A program made the translations under genes and the position numbers. From NCBI RefSeq assembly GCF_008579165.1, contig NZ_BKCN01000008.1: a stretch of 64,000 nucleotides of DNA; one strand, 5' to 3'. How positions within the stretch are numbered: the first letter of the stretch is position 1; the number at the start of each line of letters is the position of its first letter. Of this stretch, positions 26,956-37,943 are shown piece after piece. The stretch comes from Iodidimonas nitroreducens. GTDB taxonomy: Bacteria > Pseudomonadota > Alphaproteobacteria > Sphingomonadales > Rhodothalassiaceae. A model generated the notes under the pieces. It saw only the letters and a list, made by a program, of their open reading frames with translations, searched no databases and was not told the DNA's origin.

Positions 26956-29900
26956 CATGAAGACCAGATTTGAAAAGAGGCGTGCACATAGGCTGATGGG
27001 GGGGGGTCGCCCTTGTCGCCATGGGCGTCAGCCTGTCGGCTTTCAATAATACGGTTCTGGCACAGCAGCAGACAGAGGACGGGCTGGTCCTTGAGGAAAT
27101 TGCGGTCACCGGCTCGCGGATTAAGCGCGCGGGCTTTGACACGGTGGCGCCAGCGGTCACGATCGATGCCGAATTCATGATGGATCGCGGCTTTCTCAAT
27201 ATCAACGACGCGTTGGAAGAAACGCCCTCATTCGGTGCCAGTGTCAATGAACGGGGTGATGCGGAAATTGCTGAGATCGGCCTTAATTTCGCCAATGCTC
27301 TGGGGCTTGGATCGGCACGCACGCTGACCTTGATCAATGGTCGGCGCGTTGTCAGTTCCAATGCTCCGACAACGGTTGATAATGATCGCTCCGGTCCGGG
27401 GTTGCAGGTCGATCTCAATATCATCCCCACTTTGGCCATCGAGCGTATGGAAACCATCTACACCGGCGGTGCTCCGATTTATGGTTCCGATGCCGTGGCC
27501 GGCACGCTGAATGTGATCATGCGCGATGATTTCGAAGGCATGATCGTGGATGGCCAATGGGGCATCAGCCAGCGCGGGGAAAAAGAAGAAGGCAGCGTCC
27601 GCGGCCTGTGGGGCATGAATTCCAGCAATGGCAAGGGCAATATGATGCTCTCCATGGAATATACGACCATTCGCCCTGTTGATAGCACGGGGAATGATAT
27701 TGTGACCCGCGCCGATGGTTTTTGTGAAAATCCGGTCAGCCAAGGGCCGGATGACGGAGAGCCTGATCTTTTATTCTGCCAGGATGGCAATAACCTGTTC
27801 ATCACGCCAAATACCGGCCTGCCGATGCGCATGCTTGATCCCGTGACGGGGGATGTGGTTTCCACGCGGTTGTTTGATGATGATGGGAATAAGCTCAATG
27901 TCTTCGCCGATGGGCCCTTTAACTCCGATCCGAATTTCCTGCGCGATGCTCAGGGCAATCCGCTCATTTTCGATGTCGATGGATCGCTGATTACTTTCCA
28001 GCAGGCGAATGTTGGCACCCGTGTGAATCGCACGGATACCCAGGGCGCAAACGGTTTTACCAATCCAATCATCAGCGATACCCAGCGGTTTAATGCCCTT
28101 TTGGGTAAGAAGGATCGCTGGAATCTCTATTCCAAGGCGGATTATGAAATCACCGATGGGATCAGATGGTTTGGGGAAGGCCTGTATTCCCGGCTTGAAG
28201 CCAGCAATGTGCAGGAACAGCCGCGCTTCTTCTCGGACGTGTTTGGGAATAATCAGTTGCGTCCATCAATTGCCATCAATATTGCCGATAATCCGTTCGT
28301 AACGGATCAAACGAAACAGGTTCTGCAGGCGAATGGCGTTTATGATCCCAATCTGGTGGATGAAAATGGCCAACCGGTGGATCAGTTTTTCAAAGTCGCC
28401 CGCTCAAATTTCGATATCGAAGGGAAAACCCCCTTCTTTCGCACGCAGGATACTTTCCGGTTCGTAACGGGTTTTGATGGTGATCTGGAGGTGTTTGGAA
28501 GGGCATGGCAATGGGATGCAGCATTCAATTATGGCGAATCCAATGCCCGCACCATAACCAACCAGATCGATGCTGAACGCTTGCAGTTTGCGCTCGATGC
28601 CGTTGTCGACCCCGAGACGGGTCGGGCGGCTTGCCGGGTTTAGGTCGAGGGATTTCAGGATCCGTTCGAGAACACCCAGCCCGGGAGCGGACGGCGCACT
28701 GCCATCAATGAATGTGTGCCCTTCAATCCCCTTGGCTTCAATCCGGTGACCCCGGAACAGGCGAATTTCCTGATCCAGCCTGAAATCCGGGAAACCGAGA
28801 TCCGTCAGCTTGTCTATGAAGCCAATCTGGGGGGGCCGCTTCTGGATTTACCAGCGGGCGAACTGGAGGTGTTTGGTGGCTTTACCCATCGGCGCGAACA
28901 GGGCAGCTTTCTGGGTGATCGCACGTCGCGCAATGCCCTGACCGAAAGTGGCGCCATCGAAGATGTCACGGGTAAGTTCAATACCACGGAAATCTACGGT
29001 GAAACGCTGATCCCTGTCATTCGGAATGGCGAAGGGCTGCCTTTTGATCTGCCGATCGAATCCCTTGAGTTTGAAGGGGCTTTGCGTTTGGTCGATAATT
29101 CGATTGCTGGCCGCGATGTCACATGGACAGCGGGTGGGCGTTTGCGCCCCGATCTGCCCTTCATTGGCGATGGGGTGACATTGCGCGGGAATTTCACCCA
29201 AGCGATTCGTTCGCCTGCCATCCCCGAGCTGTTTTTGCCGCAATCCACCATCAGGGTGTTCGCAGACGATCCTTGGGATCCTGATTTCATTCAAGGGGGG
29301 CCGAGCCCTGATGTGCGGGCGGCAAACTGCGCTGCTGCAGCACCGAATGGGTTCAATCTGGCAGAATTCGACTCCCTCATCCAAACGTCACGGCGTGAAG
29401 GTGTCACGGGGGGCAATCCCAATCTAAAAAGTGAAGTCAGCGATTCCTGGACGGTCGGCGCCATTATCTCACCCGAAGCCTTGCCGGGGCTGACTTTGAG
29501 TGTGGATTGGACCAGTGTTTCGGTGAGTGATGCCATTGTGCAGTTGAGTGCGACGGATATCATGTCAGCTTGTTTTGACAGCACCAACTTCCCTAATGTG
29601 GCAACATGCGACAGCTTTACCCGGAACGAAAATTTCCAGGTGAGTTTCATCGAAACCGGTTTCGTGAATGCGGCACAGCTCCGCTTTGCAGGGCTTCTGG
29701 CCAATATCAGCTATAATTTTGCGGCAGAGGACCTGATCGAAAACCTTCCCGGGCAAATTCAGATCTTCGGGAATTTTTTCCACATCAATAAACTGGAACG
29801 GGAAATTGGCGTTGGCGATCTGGATGTCATGGTCGGCGAAGCCTTCAATGAAAAACTCGAATTCCAGCTGAACATGCGTTATCAGGCAGAAGATTACAGC

Positions 29901-30179
29901 TTTCTATGGCAAACCCGCCATATCGGTTCGCATGTATTCGATGCTCAGGAATCACCAGAACGCAGATTAGCCGAAGAGTCGAAAGTCTCGCCGATGCGGA
30001 TTCACAACTTTACATTCAATTACCAGGTCAATGACTATTTAACTGCGAGGTTGGTTGTGAATAACGTCTTCGATAATCGGGATGATCCTTTGCGGGCAGC
30101 CTCTTTGGGCGGGAATGATCTGGCTTTTACCGATCCGTTCGGTCGCCGCTTCCTGTTTGGGATCAACGCCAGCTTCTGA
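26956..30179 (+). pseudogene. TonB-dependent receptor, broken by a poly-G frameshift and an in-frame TAG
   Basis: An outer-membrane receptor of about 1,070 residues. ATG 26956 starts a signal peptide (MKTRFEKRRAHRLMGG). It is cut by a run of ten G at 26997-27006 and resumes one frame back as VALVAMGVSLSAFNNTVLAQ. The plug follows: EIAVTGSRIKRAGFDTVAP, TLINGRRVVSSNAP, IERMETIYTGGAPIYGSDAV, then AGTLNVIMRDDFEG. At 28641-28643 a TAG interrupts the barrel (before VEGFQDPFENTQ). The same frame runs on to a normal C-terminal DPFGRRFLFGINASF at 30179. Eleven G would restore the first break. Under the flanking operators; transports an unknown ligand, perhaps peptides given the neighbours. Confidence 0.75.
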
Positions 30180-30323
30180 ATGAAACAAGGCCATGCGCTC
30201 TCATGAACGGGCGAATGGCCAGAGCTTCGGGGAGGCTGGCGGTTTCTTATCCCTCCCGTCAGTCTTCCCGAAAACCCGCATCATCCTTAGAGAGGCCAGA
30301 GTGGCTTTGACCAGGAGGCGCGC

Positions 30324-30842
30324 ATGAGACAGGGCCTCAATATGTCACATTGGAACGTTCACCACCCCTTGAGAACCAATCTTTGGCATACACACCGTAG
30401 GCATCCCGGTTCTGTCTTGCTGCTTTTGTCGTGCCTTTTTTTGTCTGCTCTTTTTTTGTCGTCCTGCAGTGCAGGCAGCGCGAGCACGCATGGGATTAAA
30501 GATGATGGCACGCCTGATCAGGTTCGAGATGCCGGGGCAAAAGCGGAAAAATCCGCAAGCGATACCAAAGACAAGAAAGTCGGAGCCTTTGGCGGCAGCC
30601 TTGATGGCCAGCTTATCTATGAAAAAGCCTGTGCCTCGTGCCATGCCAATGGTTTTAATGGGGCACCGCGCTTGGTGGCATCCGATTGGCCCCATTACAA
30701 AGACTTGGGCGTCGATCACTATACCTACAGCGCTATACAGGGGATCGGTATCATGCCCGCGCGGGGCGGCCAGCCTGAATTGCTTGATGAGCAGGTGCGG
30801 CAGGCGGTGGAATACATGCTCCAACAACTCGACAGGCCCTGA
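30324..30842 (+). CDS. Lipid-anchored class I c-type cytochrome
   Basis: A 172-residue protein with AGGAGG at 30314-30319 before ATG 30324. A long basic N-terminus leads to a hydrophobic signal with lipobox LSSC, then a charged linker and one haem domain. The domain has CASCH (residues about 107-111) and a later IGIMPARGGQPELLD supplying the axial Met, as in small c5-like cytochromes. It would carry electrons at the membrane surface. It stands directly before the PQQ-dependent dehydrogenase and is the obvious electron acceptor for it. Confidence 0.75.
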   Translation: MRQGLNMSHWNVHHPLRTNLWHTHRRHPGSVLLLLSCLFLSALFLSSCSAGSASTHGIKDDGTPDQVRDAGAKAEKSASDTKDKKVGAFGGSLDGQLIYEKACASCHANGFNGAPRLVASDWPHYKDLGVDHYTYSAIQGIGIMPARGGQPELLDEQVRQAVEYMLQQLDRP

Positions 30843-30887
30843 GCTGTTATGTGCCTGAGACGATCACTCGAAACAAAGGAAAGAAAC

Positions 30888-32103
30888 ATGAAAGGACTTC
30901 TTATCAGCACGATCGCTATGATAGCGGTTGTGAGTCCGGCCTTTGCGCAGGAGCGACCGGTGGTCGGTGCTCCGCCGCCCATGCCGGAAGAGACCTTCCA
31001 TATGAATCCCGAAGCTATGCCGTTGAGGAGTATGTCACCGGTCTTGAGGCCGTTTGGGATATTGCTTTTCTGCCCGATGGTGCGGCTTTGATCAGCGAAC
31101 GGCCGGGTCGTATCCGCTATGTTTCGCCTGAGGGTGTTTTGCAGGAAGAGCCTTGGGTGGCCCCTGAAATCGTTACCGGCGATGAGAATGGCGGCGGCAT
31201 GATGGGGCTGGCCGTTCACCCCGATTTTCCGGAAAAGCCCTATGTTTATGCCATGTATTCAGGGCATGTGCTGGGCGGGCGTGCCAATCGGGTCGTTCGC
31301 TTTCGTCATGAGGGCACCCATGGGGTGGATGAAGAGGTGATCGTCGATATGTTGCCGGCCGGGAATACGCATTTCGGCGGGCGCATCGATTTCGGTCCCG
31401 ATGGCATGTTATATGTGACCCAAGGCGATACGGGGCAGCGGTCTTCGGCGCAAACCATTCGCGATATGCGGGGCACCATCATGCGCTTTACCCCTGAAGG
31501 CGAGATCCCTGACACTAATCCCTGGCCGCATTCGCCTGTCTGGTCGATGGGAATGCGCAATACCGCCGGTTTGTCATGGCATCCGGAAACCGGCACCTTA
31601 TTTGCTTCTGATCATGGGGCTTCGGGTGAATGGCGCGATCCTTTGATCGGCGCTCGTGATGAAGTCAATATTATCCAAAAGGGCGGGAATTACGGTTGGC
31701 CTGCGGTGGTGGGCGCGCCGGGATTACCGGATTATATCGATCCGATCCTGATGTGGGAAAAGGCGCCTTTGCCGCCGGGCGATCTGGTTTTCTATGATGG
31801 CGATCTGATGCCGGACCTGAAAGGCGATCTGTTTTTGGCGACCTTGCGGACCGAAACCCTGATGCGCATTCGTTTCGATGATCCCAATGATCCCCATAAG
31901 CCAACCGGGCTGGAGCGCTGGTTTACGGATCGTGATCTTGGGGATACGCCGCTTGGCGAAGGGCCTTCGCATTATGGGCGTTTGCGGGCCGTAACGGTTG
32001 GACCTGATGGCGCGATCTATTTCGGGACCACCAATCGTGATCGCGGACGTGGCACCATTCGGGAGACCGACGACAGAGTCTGCGGATCGTCCCCGCCCGC
32101 TGA
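30888..32103 (+). CDS. PQQ-dependent aldose sugar dehydrogenase, two frameshifts
   Basis: A periplasmic six-bladed propeller dehydrogenase of the Asd/GSDH family, oxidising aldoses with PQQ. ATG 30888 gives the signal peptide MKGLLISTIAMIAVVSPAFA. Near 31005 the frame drops by one (one missing C in CCC) and continues as YAVEEYVTGLEAVWDIAFLP. Blades include GGGMMGLAVHPDFP, HFGGRIDFGPDGMLYVTQGD, GMRNTAGLSWHPETG, TLFASDHG and RDEVNIIQKGGNYGWP. Near 32081 another base is lost, hiding the true end DDRVLRIVPAR at 32103. As read, the frame therefore runs on into the next receptor gene. The cytochrome before it is the likely electron acceptor. Confidence 0.75.
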
Positions 32104-32109
32104 AACGAA

Positions 32110-32137
32110 CCGGGATGGTCGTTTCTGGCCATCCCGG
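32110..32137 (+). terminator. Hairpin after the dehydrogenase gene
   Basis: CCGGGATGG at 32110-32118 pairs perfectly with CCATCCCGG at 32129-32137 around a ten-base loop, six bases after the restored dehydrogenase stop. The T-run is poor (CTGTCCTTT). Its position supports two separate genes, not a fusion. Confidence 0.5.
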
Positions 32138-32197
32138 CTGCTGTCCTTTCAGGAGTATTTTGTCATTTTGACAGATCAGAATTTTGCCCGCTATCCG

Positions 32198-34330
32198 ATG
32201 AAGGCTCTGGCGCATAAAATGATCATAGCCAGCCTGGGTTGCCTTGGCTGCATCGGCGGGATGGTGGCTGCCCAGTCCGCAAAAGCCATCGAAGACACGG
32301 GGGCCATCAATAAGAATGAGGACATCAAGGAAATAGCGGTCACCACCACAAGGCTGGAAGAGCCGTCCGCACGAACGGCCTGGTCGGTGACCCGCCTGGA
32401 ATACAGCGATCTTCGCAACGCCCCGGCAACGACATTCGATCGCATTCTCACCGATGTGCCGGGTGTGACACTGTTTCGCCGTGCATCATCATTGGCGGCG
32501 CATCCCACCACCCAGGGTGTAACTTTGCGCGGGATCGGCCCGAATGGTGCCGGGCGTGCGCTGGTCACCCTTGATGGGGTGCCCCTGAATGATCCTTTTG
32601 GCGGCTGGGTCACCTGGTCGGCGATTGATCCGGCCCGGATTGGCGCGGTGGAAATCCAGCGTGGCGGTGGTGCCGGGGCCATGGGCAATCAGGCGCTGAC
32701 CGGCCATATCCAATTGGAAAGCCGGATGCCGGAAGATTTCGATCTGTGGGGTGAAGCCCGTGGCGGCAATTTCGGTACGGTGGATGTTTCTGCCGGATTG
32801 GGTGATCGCATCGGCGCTACGGCTTTTTCCCTTTCAGGGCGTTATTTCAATAGCGATGGCTTTAATCTCCGCCCCGAAGATCAGCGCGGGCCGGTGGATG
32901 TGCCAGCGGCCCTGGAAACGGGCAGTATCGATGCCCGGGGCGAATGGCAGATTGCGGACAGCACCACCTTGCGCGGGCGTGTGGGCTGGTTTCGGGAAGA
33001 AGGCGTGAATGGTCTGGCGCTTTCCACCAATAAAACCGATGCGCTGGATCTTTCGCTGGGGCTGGTGATCGATGGTGGCAGGTTGGGGCCAAGCCTTGAA
33101 ATCATCGGCTGGTATCATGATCGCGATTTCGCCAATAGCTTTGCGGCTGTATTTGATGAAGCGCGGACGGTGGAACGTCAGGTGCTTGATCAATTCGATG
33201 TGCCGGCCGAAGGGATGGGGGGCAATGCCATTCTGCGCCTGCCCATAGCAGAGGATGGCGTTTTGGAATTCGGCACGGATCTGCGCAGGCTCGAGGGCGC
33301 AACCAATGAACTGTTTCGCAATCTGGGTGATGGCTTTACCCGGCTGAGACAGGCGGGCGGCGATCAGTGGCTGATCGGCGGCTGGGTGGAATATGCCGGA
33401 AGCCTGACCGAGCGGCTGGAAATCAGCAGTGGCGTGCGGCTGGATTACTGGAAAACCTTTGACGGGTTCCTGCAGGAGAGCGATCGGGCCGATGGCACCA
33501 TTCTGCGCGATGATGCGATCACGGATCGTTCTGATACGCTTGTCAATGGGCGGCTGGCTCTGGCCTATCGGTTGCATGAAAAGCTGCGCCTGCGCTTGTC
33601 GGGCTATACTGGTTTTCGTCTGCCCACGATCAATGAATTCTTTCGTCCGTTTCGGGTCGGGAATGATATTACTGAAGCCAATCCCAATCTCACAGCCGAA
33701 CGGCTTTATGGTACCGAACTGGGTTTGGAGTTAAGCGTGGCAGATGGCGTGGTCGTTTCAGCCACCTATTTCCGAAATTGGCTGAAAAATGGTGTGGGCA
33801 ATATAACGCTGGCCGAAGGCCCCGGCGTCTTTCCGCCTGCAGGGTTTGTGCCGGCAGGCGGCAGCCTGCGTCAGCGGCAGAATATCGAACGCATCATTGC
33901 CGATGGGATCGAGCTGGAAGCCCGGGCGGCGCTGCCGGGCGATCTGGCGCTGGTGGCGCGCTATCTGTTTACCGATGCCCGGATCACGCAATCGGATGAT
34001 TTTCCGGCACTGGTGGGGAATCGCCTGGCCCAAAGCGCCAAGCACAGTGCCGCCCTTGATCTGCGCTGGGAACCGTCCTTGCCCTGGCGCTTGAGCCTGA
34101 GCGCACGGACCGAAGGCGATCGTTTTGAAGATGATCTGGGGAGCCGGACGCTTTCAGGGTTCTTTACCCTGGATGCGGCTGTTTTTTATGAAATAACCGA
34201 GACGACCGAGCTGTTTGTCTCGGCCGAGAATGTTTTCGACAAAGCCATAGCCAGCCAGATCGATGGTGATGGTCTTTTGACCCGCGCCCGGCCACGTTTG
34301 GTTTCGGGCGGTGTCAGAATAGGGTTATGA
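32198..34330 (+). CDS. TonB-dependent outer-membrane receptor
   Basis: A 710-residue receptor that appears intact. The N-terminus MKALAHKMIIASLGCLGCIGG is a signal sequence. The TonB box region lies at DIKEIAVTTTRLEEPSART. The plug has TFDRILTDVPGVTLFRRASS, GRALVTLDGVPLNDPFGGWV and IGAVEIQRGGGAGAMGNQAL. The barrel ends in Gly-rich strands with RPRLVSGGVRIGL. The plug resembles vitamin B12 or siderophore-type receptors more than the large sphingomonad type at 26956. The frame is open upstream into the dehydrogenase only because of a lost base there. It overlaps or abuts the next gene, so it belongs to the same transcription unit. Confidence 0.8.
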   Translation: MKALAHKMIIASLGCLGCIGGMVAAQSAKAIEDTGAINKNEDIKEIAVTTTRLEEPSARTAWSVTRLEYSDLRNAPATTFDRILTDVPGVTLFRRASSLAAHPTTQGVTLRGIGPNGAGRALVTLDGVPLNDPFGGWVTWSAIDPARIGAVEIQRGGGAGAMGNQALTGHIQLESRMPEDFDLWGEARGGNFGTVDVSAGLGDRIGATAFSLSGRYFNSDGFNLRPEDQRGPVDVPAALETGSIDARGEWQIADSTTLRGRVGWFREEGVNGLALSTNKTDALDLSLGLVIDGGRLGPSLEIIGWYHDRDFANSFAAVFDEARTVERQVLDQFDVPAEGMGGNAILRLPIAEDGVLEFGTDLRRLEGATNELFRNLGDGFTRLRQAGGDQWLIGGWVEYAGSLTERLEISSGVRLDYWKTFDGFLQESDRADGTILRDDAITDRSDTLVNGRLALAYRLHEKLRLRLSGYTGFRLPTINEFFRPFRVGNDITEANPNLTAERLYGTELGLELSVADGVVVSATYFRNWLKNGVGNITLAEGPGVFPPAGFVPAGGSLRQRQNIERIIADGIELEARAALPGDLALVARYLFTDARITQSDDFPALVGNRLAQSAKHSAALDLRWEPSLPWRLSLSARTEGDRFEDDLGSRTLSGFFTLDAAVFYEITETTELFVSAENVFDKAIASQIDGDGLLTRARPRLVSGGVRIGL

Positions 34331-34365
34331 TCATGCAAAAGGCTAACAGTTCAGGGAGAAAAAAC

Positions 34366-35793
34366 ATGCGGGCAAGCTATCTGACAAGGGGTGTGCTGGG
34401 TCTGGTCCTGATGGCACCAGCCCTTTCCATGGCTCAGGAAACCGAGACCGAAGAAACGGTGAGGGCCTATGCTGCGGGATATAAGGCGCATTTTACCTGT
34501 TCGGCCACCTTCAATGGGGGCAAGACATTGGCGCAGATCAAGGCTCATGAACTGACGGGGATTTATCCGCTGGTTGCCGATCTTGTGGCGCAATTGCCAG
34601 ATGCCGAGATCGATGCCGAAAAAAAGCGGGTCAGCGTGCGCTATGATCCCGATATGCCGCCCCGGATTTCCCAATGGCGTCCGCATCTGGGATGTGCGCA
34701 GCTTCCTGTGGGGGCGGAGGCTTCCGCCGCAGCCTATCTGCCCGCCATCGATCTGCCCGAACCCGATGCCCGCACCGATGATGGTGCCCCTTGGCAGGAA
34801 AAAGCGCCAATCAATGGCGATAGCGGCCATCAGGCGCTTGATAAAGTTATGCGGGCGGCCATTGAGGGGGATGCCCGCTATGGGGCCAATGCCCTGACAT
34901 CGGTTGTGATGGTGGCAACGCCCGAGGCGATCCTGAGCGAACATTATATCGAAGGCTTTACCCCAACGACATCACAGCGCACCTGGTCCGTCGCCAAATC
35001 AATTGCCGTCAGCGTGCTGGGTGCCGCCGTTCAGCAGGGTATGCTGGATGTGAAAGCCCCCGCAACGGTGCCGGAATGGAACCATCCTGCCGATCCGCGC
35101 CGGGCGATTACCTTGGAACAGCTTTTGCACATGGCCAGCGGGCTGGATAGCAATCAGGCGGGAAACCGCACGGATCGCCTTTATATCGGCGGCGGGGCCG
35201 TCACCGATACATCCACGGAATTTGCCCTTGAAGCGCCCCCCGGAAAACGTTGGAAATACGCCAATAATGATACCCTGCTCTCGGTCCGGGCCTTGCGGGG
35301 CGCGATGGGCGATGATGCGGCTTTCCTGCGCTTTCCCTTCGAAGCGCTGCTTTACAAGATCGGCATGGTGCATACCAAGCCCGAAACCGATTGGCGGGGC
35401 GATTTCGTCCTCTCCAGCCAGGTCTGGACCACGGCCCGCGATCTGGCGCGGCTGGGCGTGCTTTATCTCAATGATGGGGTTTGGGATGGGGAACAGATTT
35501 TGCCCGAAGGCTGGGCACAATATGTATCCACGCCCGCGCCCAGCCAGCCGCCCCTTGATCGCGGCGGCAGCGGGGTCACCCCGGGCTATGGGGCGCAATG
35601 GTGGCTTTATAATGAACGTTTTCCCGATATTCCGAACGATAGCTTCGCGGCCTTGGGGAATCGCGGCCAGTATCTGGTGGTGATCCCTTCGCGCAATCTG
35701 GTGATCATTCGGCGTGGCTATGACCCGGCCCGTGGGGATCGTTTCAAGCTTGATGTTTTCATCCGCGATGTGCTGGCGGCTATCAGGGAATGA
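34366..35793 (+). CDS. Exported serine hydrolase of the class C beta-lactamase fold
   Basis: A 475-residue periplasmic protein. AGGGAGA at 34352-34358 selects ATG 34366 and gives a clean signal peptide ending SMAQ. Catalytic Ser208 and Lys211 form S-V-A-K, and Tyr298-Ala-Asn300 is the second element, as in class C beta-lactamase-like amidases and esterases (6-aminohexanoate-dimer hydrolase group). The N-terminal 130 residues carry two Cys (TCSAT, LGCAQ) that may form a disulphide. Given the peptidases nearby it probably cleaves amide or ester bonds in an imported compound; the substrate is unknown. Confidence 0.75.
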   Translation: MRASYLTRGVLGLVLMAPALSMAQETETEETVRAYAAGYKAHFTCSATFNGGKTLAQIKAHELTGIYPLVADLVAQLPDAEIDAEKKRVSVRYDPDMPPRISQWRPHLGCAQLPVGAEASAAAYLPAIDLPEPDARTDDGAPWQEKAPINGDSGHQALDKVMRAAIEGDARYGANALTSVVMVATPEAILSEHYIEGFTPTTSQRTWSVAKSIAVSVLGAAVQQGMLDVKAPATVPEWNHPADPRRAITLEQLLHMASGLDSNQAGNRTDRLYIGGGAVTDTSTEFALEAPPGKRWKYANNDTLLSVRALRGAMGDDAAFLRFPFEALLYKIGMVHTKPETDWRGDFVLSSQVWTTARDLARLGVLYLNDGVWDGEQILPEGWAQYVSTPAPSQPPLDRGGSGVTPGYGAQWWLYNERFPDIPNDSFAALGNRGQYLVVIPSRNLVIIRRGYDPARGDRFKLDVFIRDVLAAIRE

Positions 35794-35922
35794 ACGGGCC
35801 ATCCTTTCATGGGGGATGTTCTAAGCATCCCCTGTGTGCGGGCCATCTGCCAAGGCCATATTTTTAAAAGCGAACGGGACAAGACGATCTTCGGAACTTA
35901 GTGGTTTTTTTGCCCAAAACAG

Positions 35923-35932
35923 ATGCATTCAA
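35923..35932. promoter_or_regulatory. Degenerate operator before the M14 peptidase gene
   Basis: ATGCATTCAA differs from the TTG-N4-CAA consensus at one base and lies 20 bases before the start at 35952. The 158-base gap after 35793 otherwise shows only AT-rich sequence. A weaker member of the proposed regulon. Confidence 0.35.
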
Positions 35933-35951
35933 AATGCAATAAGGATTATTG

Positions 35952-37897
35952 ATGATGATACGTTCGATTGGTTTCATGCTGGCTTTGCTGGTCGCCACGC
36001 CTGTGCAGGCACAGGGAGATGGGGCCATAGGGCGCGAAAGCGCATCCGGCATCCCATCCCCTGAAGCGGTTCTGGGCCATCAGCCGGGGGTTAAAACCTA
36101 TCGCGATGGTCAGGTCACCCAATATCTGCGCACAGTGGCCGAACAATCTGATCGGGTGACTTATGAAACGATTGGCTATTCCCATGAAGGGCGGCCCATC
36201 GATTTCTTTGTGGTGACCTCGCCGGATAATCATGCCCGCCTTGAAGATATCCGTCAGCAGCATCTGCGCCTGTCAAAGGCGGATGCGTCTGTCGCGGTCG
36301 GCGATGATATGCCGGTGGTGATCTGACTTGGCTATGGAATCCATGGGGCCGAAGCGGCTGGTTTGGAAGCCTCTGTTCCGGTCATGCACCGTTTGGCTTC
36401 AGCGCAGGATCAACAAACCCGGGATTTATTGGATAAAAGCATCATCTTGATGGTCGCCCCGATGAACCCCGATGGCCATGCCCGGCGGATCGATCACAGC
36501 CTGAGCTATATGTCAGAAACCATCGTTCGTGATCCCGAAAATGCGGGCCATGATCTATGGGCACGGCAAAGGGCCAATCATTATGGCTTTGATCTCAATC
36601 GGCAGTGGCTTTTATTGGCGCAGCCCGAAGCCCGGGCCTGGATGCAGAAATGGCACGCCTGGAAGCCCAATATTTCGGCCGATTATCATGAGATGGGCAC
36701 CACATCCACAAGGCCGACGACCTATTTTTTCCATCCCGGCGAAGCAGGCCGCACCAATAGCCTGATCCCCAAAGAAACCCGGACGTTGGCAAAGGAAATC
36801 GGCCAATATCACACCCGATCCTTTGATGAGATGAAAGAGCTTTATTTCACGGAAGAGCTGTTTGATACCTATTATATCGGCACCGGCTCAAGCTACCCGC
36901 AGATCAATGGGTCCATCGGGATGCTGTTTGAGGTGGGAACCGCCAAGCTGATCGAGGTCGATACCCCTTTGGGGCGCAGAAGCCTTGCCAATAATATCGA
37001 TATGCATGTGGCCACAGCGATCAATTCGGTGCGCGCGGCCGTGGCCATGCGCGAAACACTGCTGAACTATCAGCGCCAGTTTGCGCTGAATTCTTTGGAC
37101 CTTGCCCAATCTGATCGTCGCGGCGGTTCTTTCTCCACCCTTGAAATGCCAAAAATATTGCTGTTGTTCCAGGATGGCATCCAAAGATTTGATATGGGCC
37201 ATCTATGGGATTTGCTGGATCGGCAGATGGGTTTGGCTGTGACCTTAAAGCAGAAAGACAGGCTGGGTGAGATCGATTGGGATCACTATACCCATATCAT
37301 TTTGCCGGGTGGTCGCGGGGTCGGGCTGGAAGATCGGCTTATCAGCCGGGCCGCTCAATGGATCCGGGAGGGGGAACCTTCATCGGCATCCGCCATGGCG
37401 CGGAATGGGCCCAACAGGCCTTTCTGGGCAGGGCCCCCGTCATGTCTGAATTGAGCATCATGAAAGAAGATCGTCTGGCTGTTGATGATCTGCGGGCGCG
37501 CGAGGCGCGAGACGTGATCGGTGGGGCTATTTTTCTCAGCGATCTTGATCTCTCGCATCCTCTTGCTTTTGGTTATGATCGCAAGCTGTTGCCATCCCAC
37601 CGCGATACCGCCATCCGCTTGGCCACACCGGAAAATCCTGTTGCCTCGGTTGCGCGTTATGTGGCCGATGCCCCGGTCAAATCGGGCTATGTCTCTCCGG
37701 CGCGGCAGGCCGAGCTGGCCGGAAGCCCTATGCTGGTGGCCGAGCGCATGGGCGATGGAAGCGTCATCCTGATGACCGACAATCCAAATTTCCGGGGGGC
37801 CTATCTCGGAACCAACCGCTTGCTGCTGAATGGCCTGTTTTTATCCAAGGCCTTTTCCTCGCCCCGCACGCAGGGCGGCGCGCATTACAGACCCTGA
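35952..37897 (+). pseudogene. M14 zinc carboxypeptidase, broken by TGA and a frameshift
   Basis: A secreted peptidase of about 645 residues. AAGGA precedes ATG 35952 and MMIRSIGFMLALLVATPVQA is a signal peptide. The catalytic domain has IHGAEAAG (zinc His and Glu), MVAPMNPDGHARR, HYGFDLNRQW and ISADYHEMG, the M14 order. An in-frame TGA at 36324-36326 stands where Trp would fit (VVI-stop-LGYGIHGAE), just before the zinc motif. Near 37375 a run of five G needs a sixth to continue as GTFIGIRHGAEWAQQAF to the C-terminus at 37897. If both are errors the enzyme is whole; if real it is dead. Confidence 0.75.
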
Positions 37898-37943
37898 GCT
37901 TTACCAAAGGCTGTTTTTCTGCTGATCCTGAAAGGATAGATCC

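Noticed and set aside
28641..28643. Recoding of stop codons as an alternative genetic code
   Set aside because: TGA and TAG act as normal stops at many clean gene ends here, including four-base ATGA overlaps, so reassignment is excluded.
30851..34330. 1,159-residue dehydrogenase-TonB receptor fusion
   Set aside because: Explained by two single-base losses. The restored stop, hairpin and new signal peptide separate the genes.
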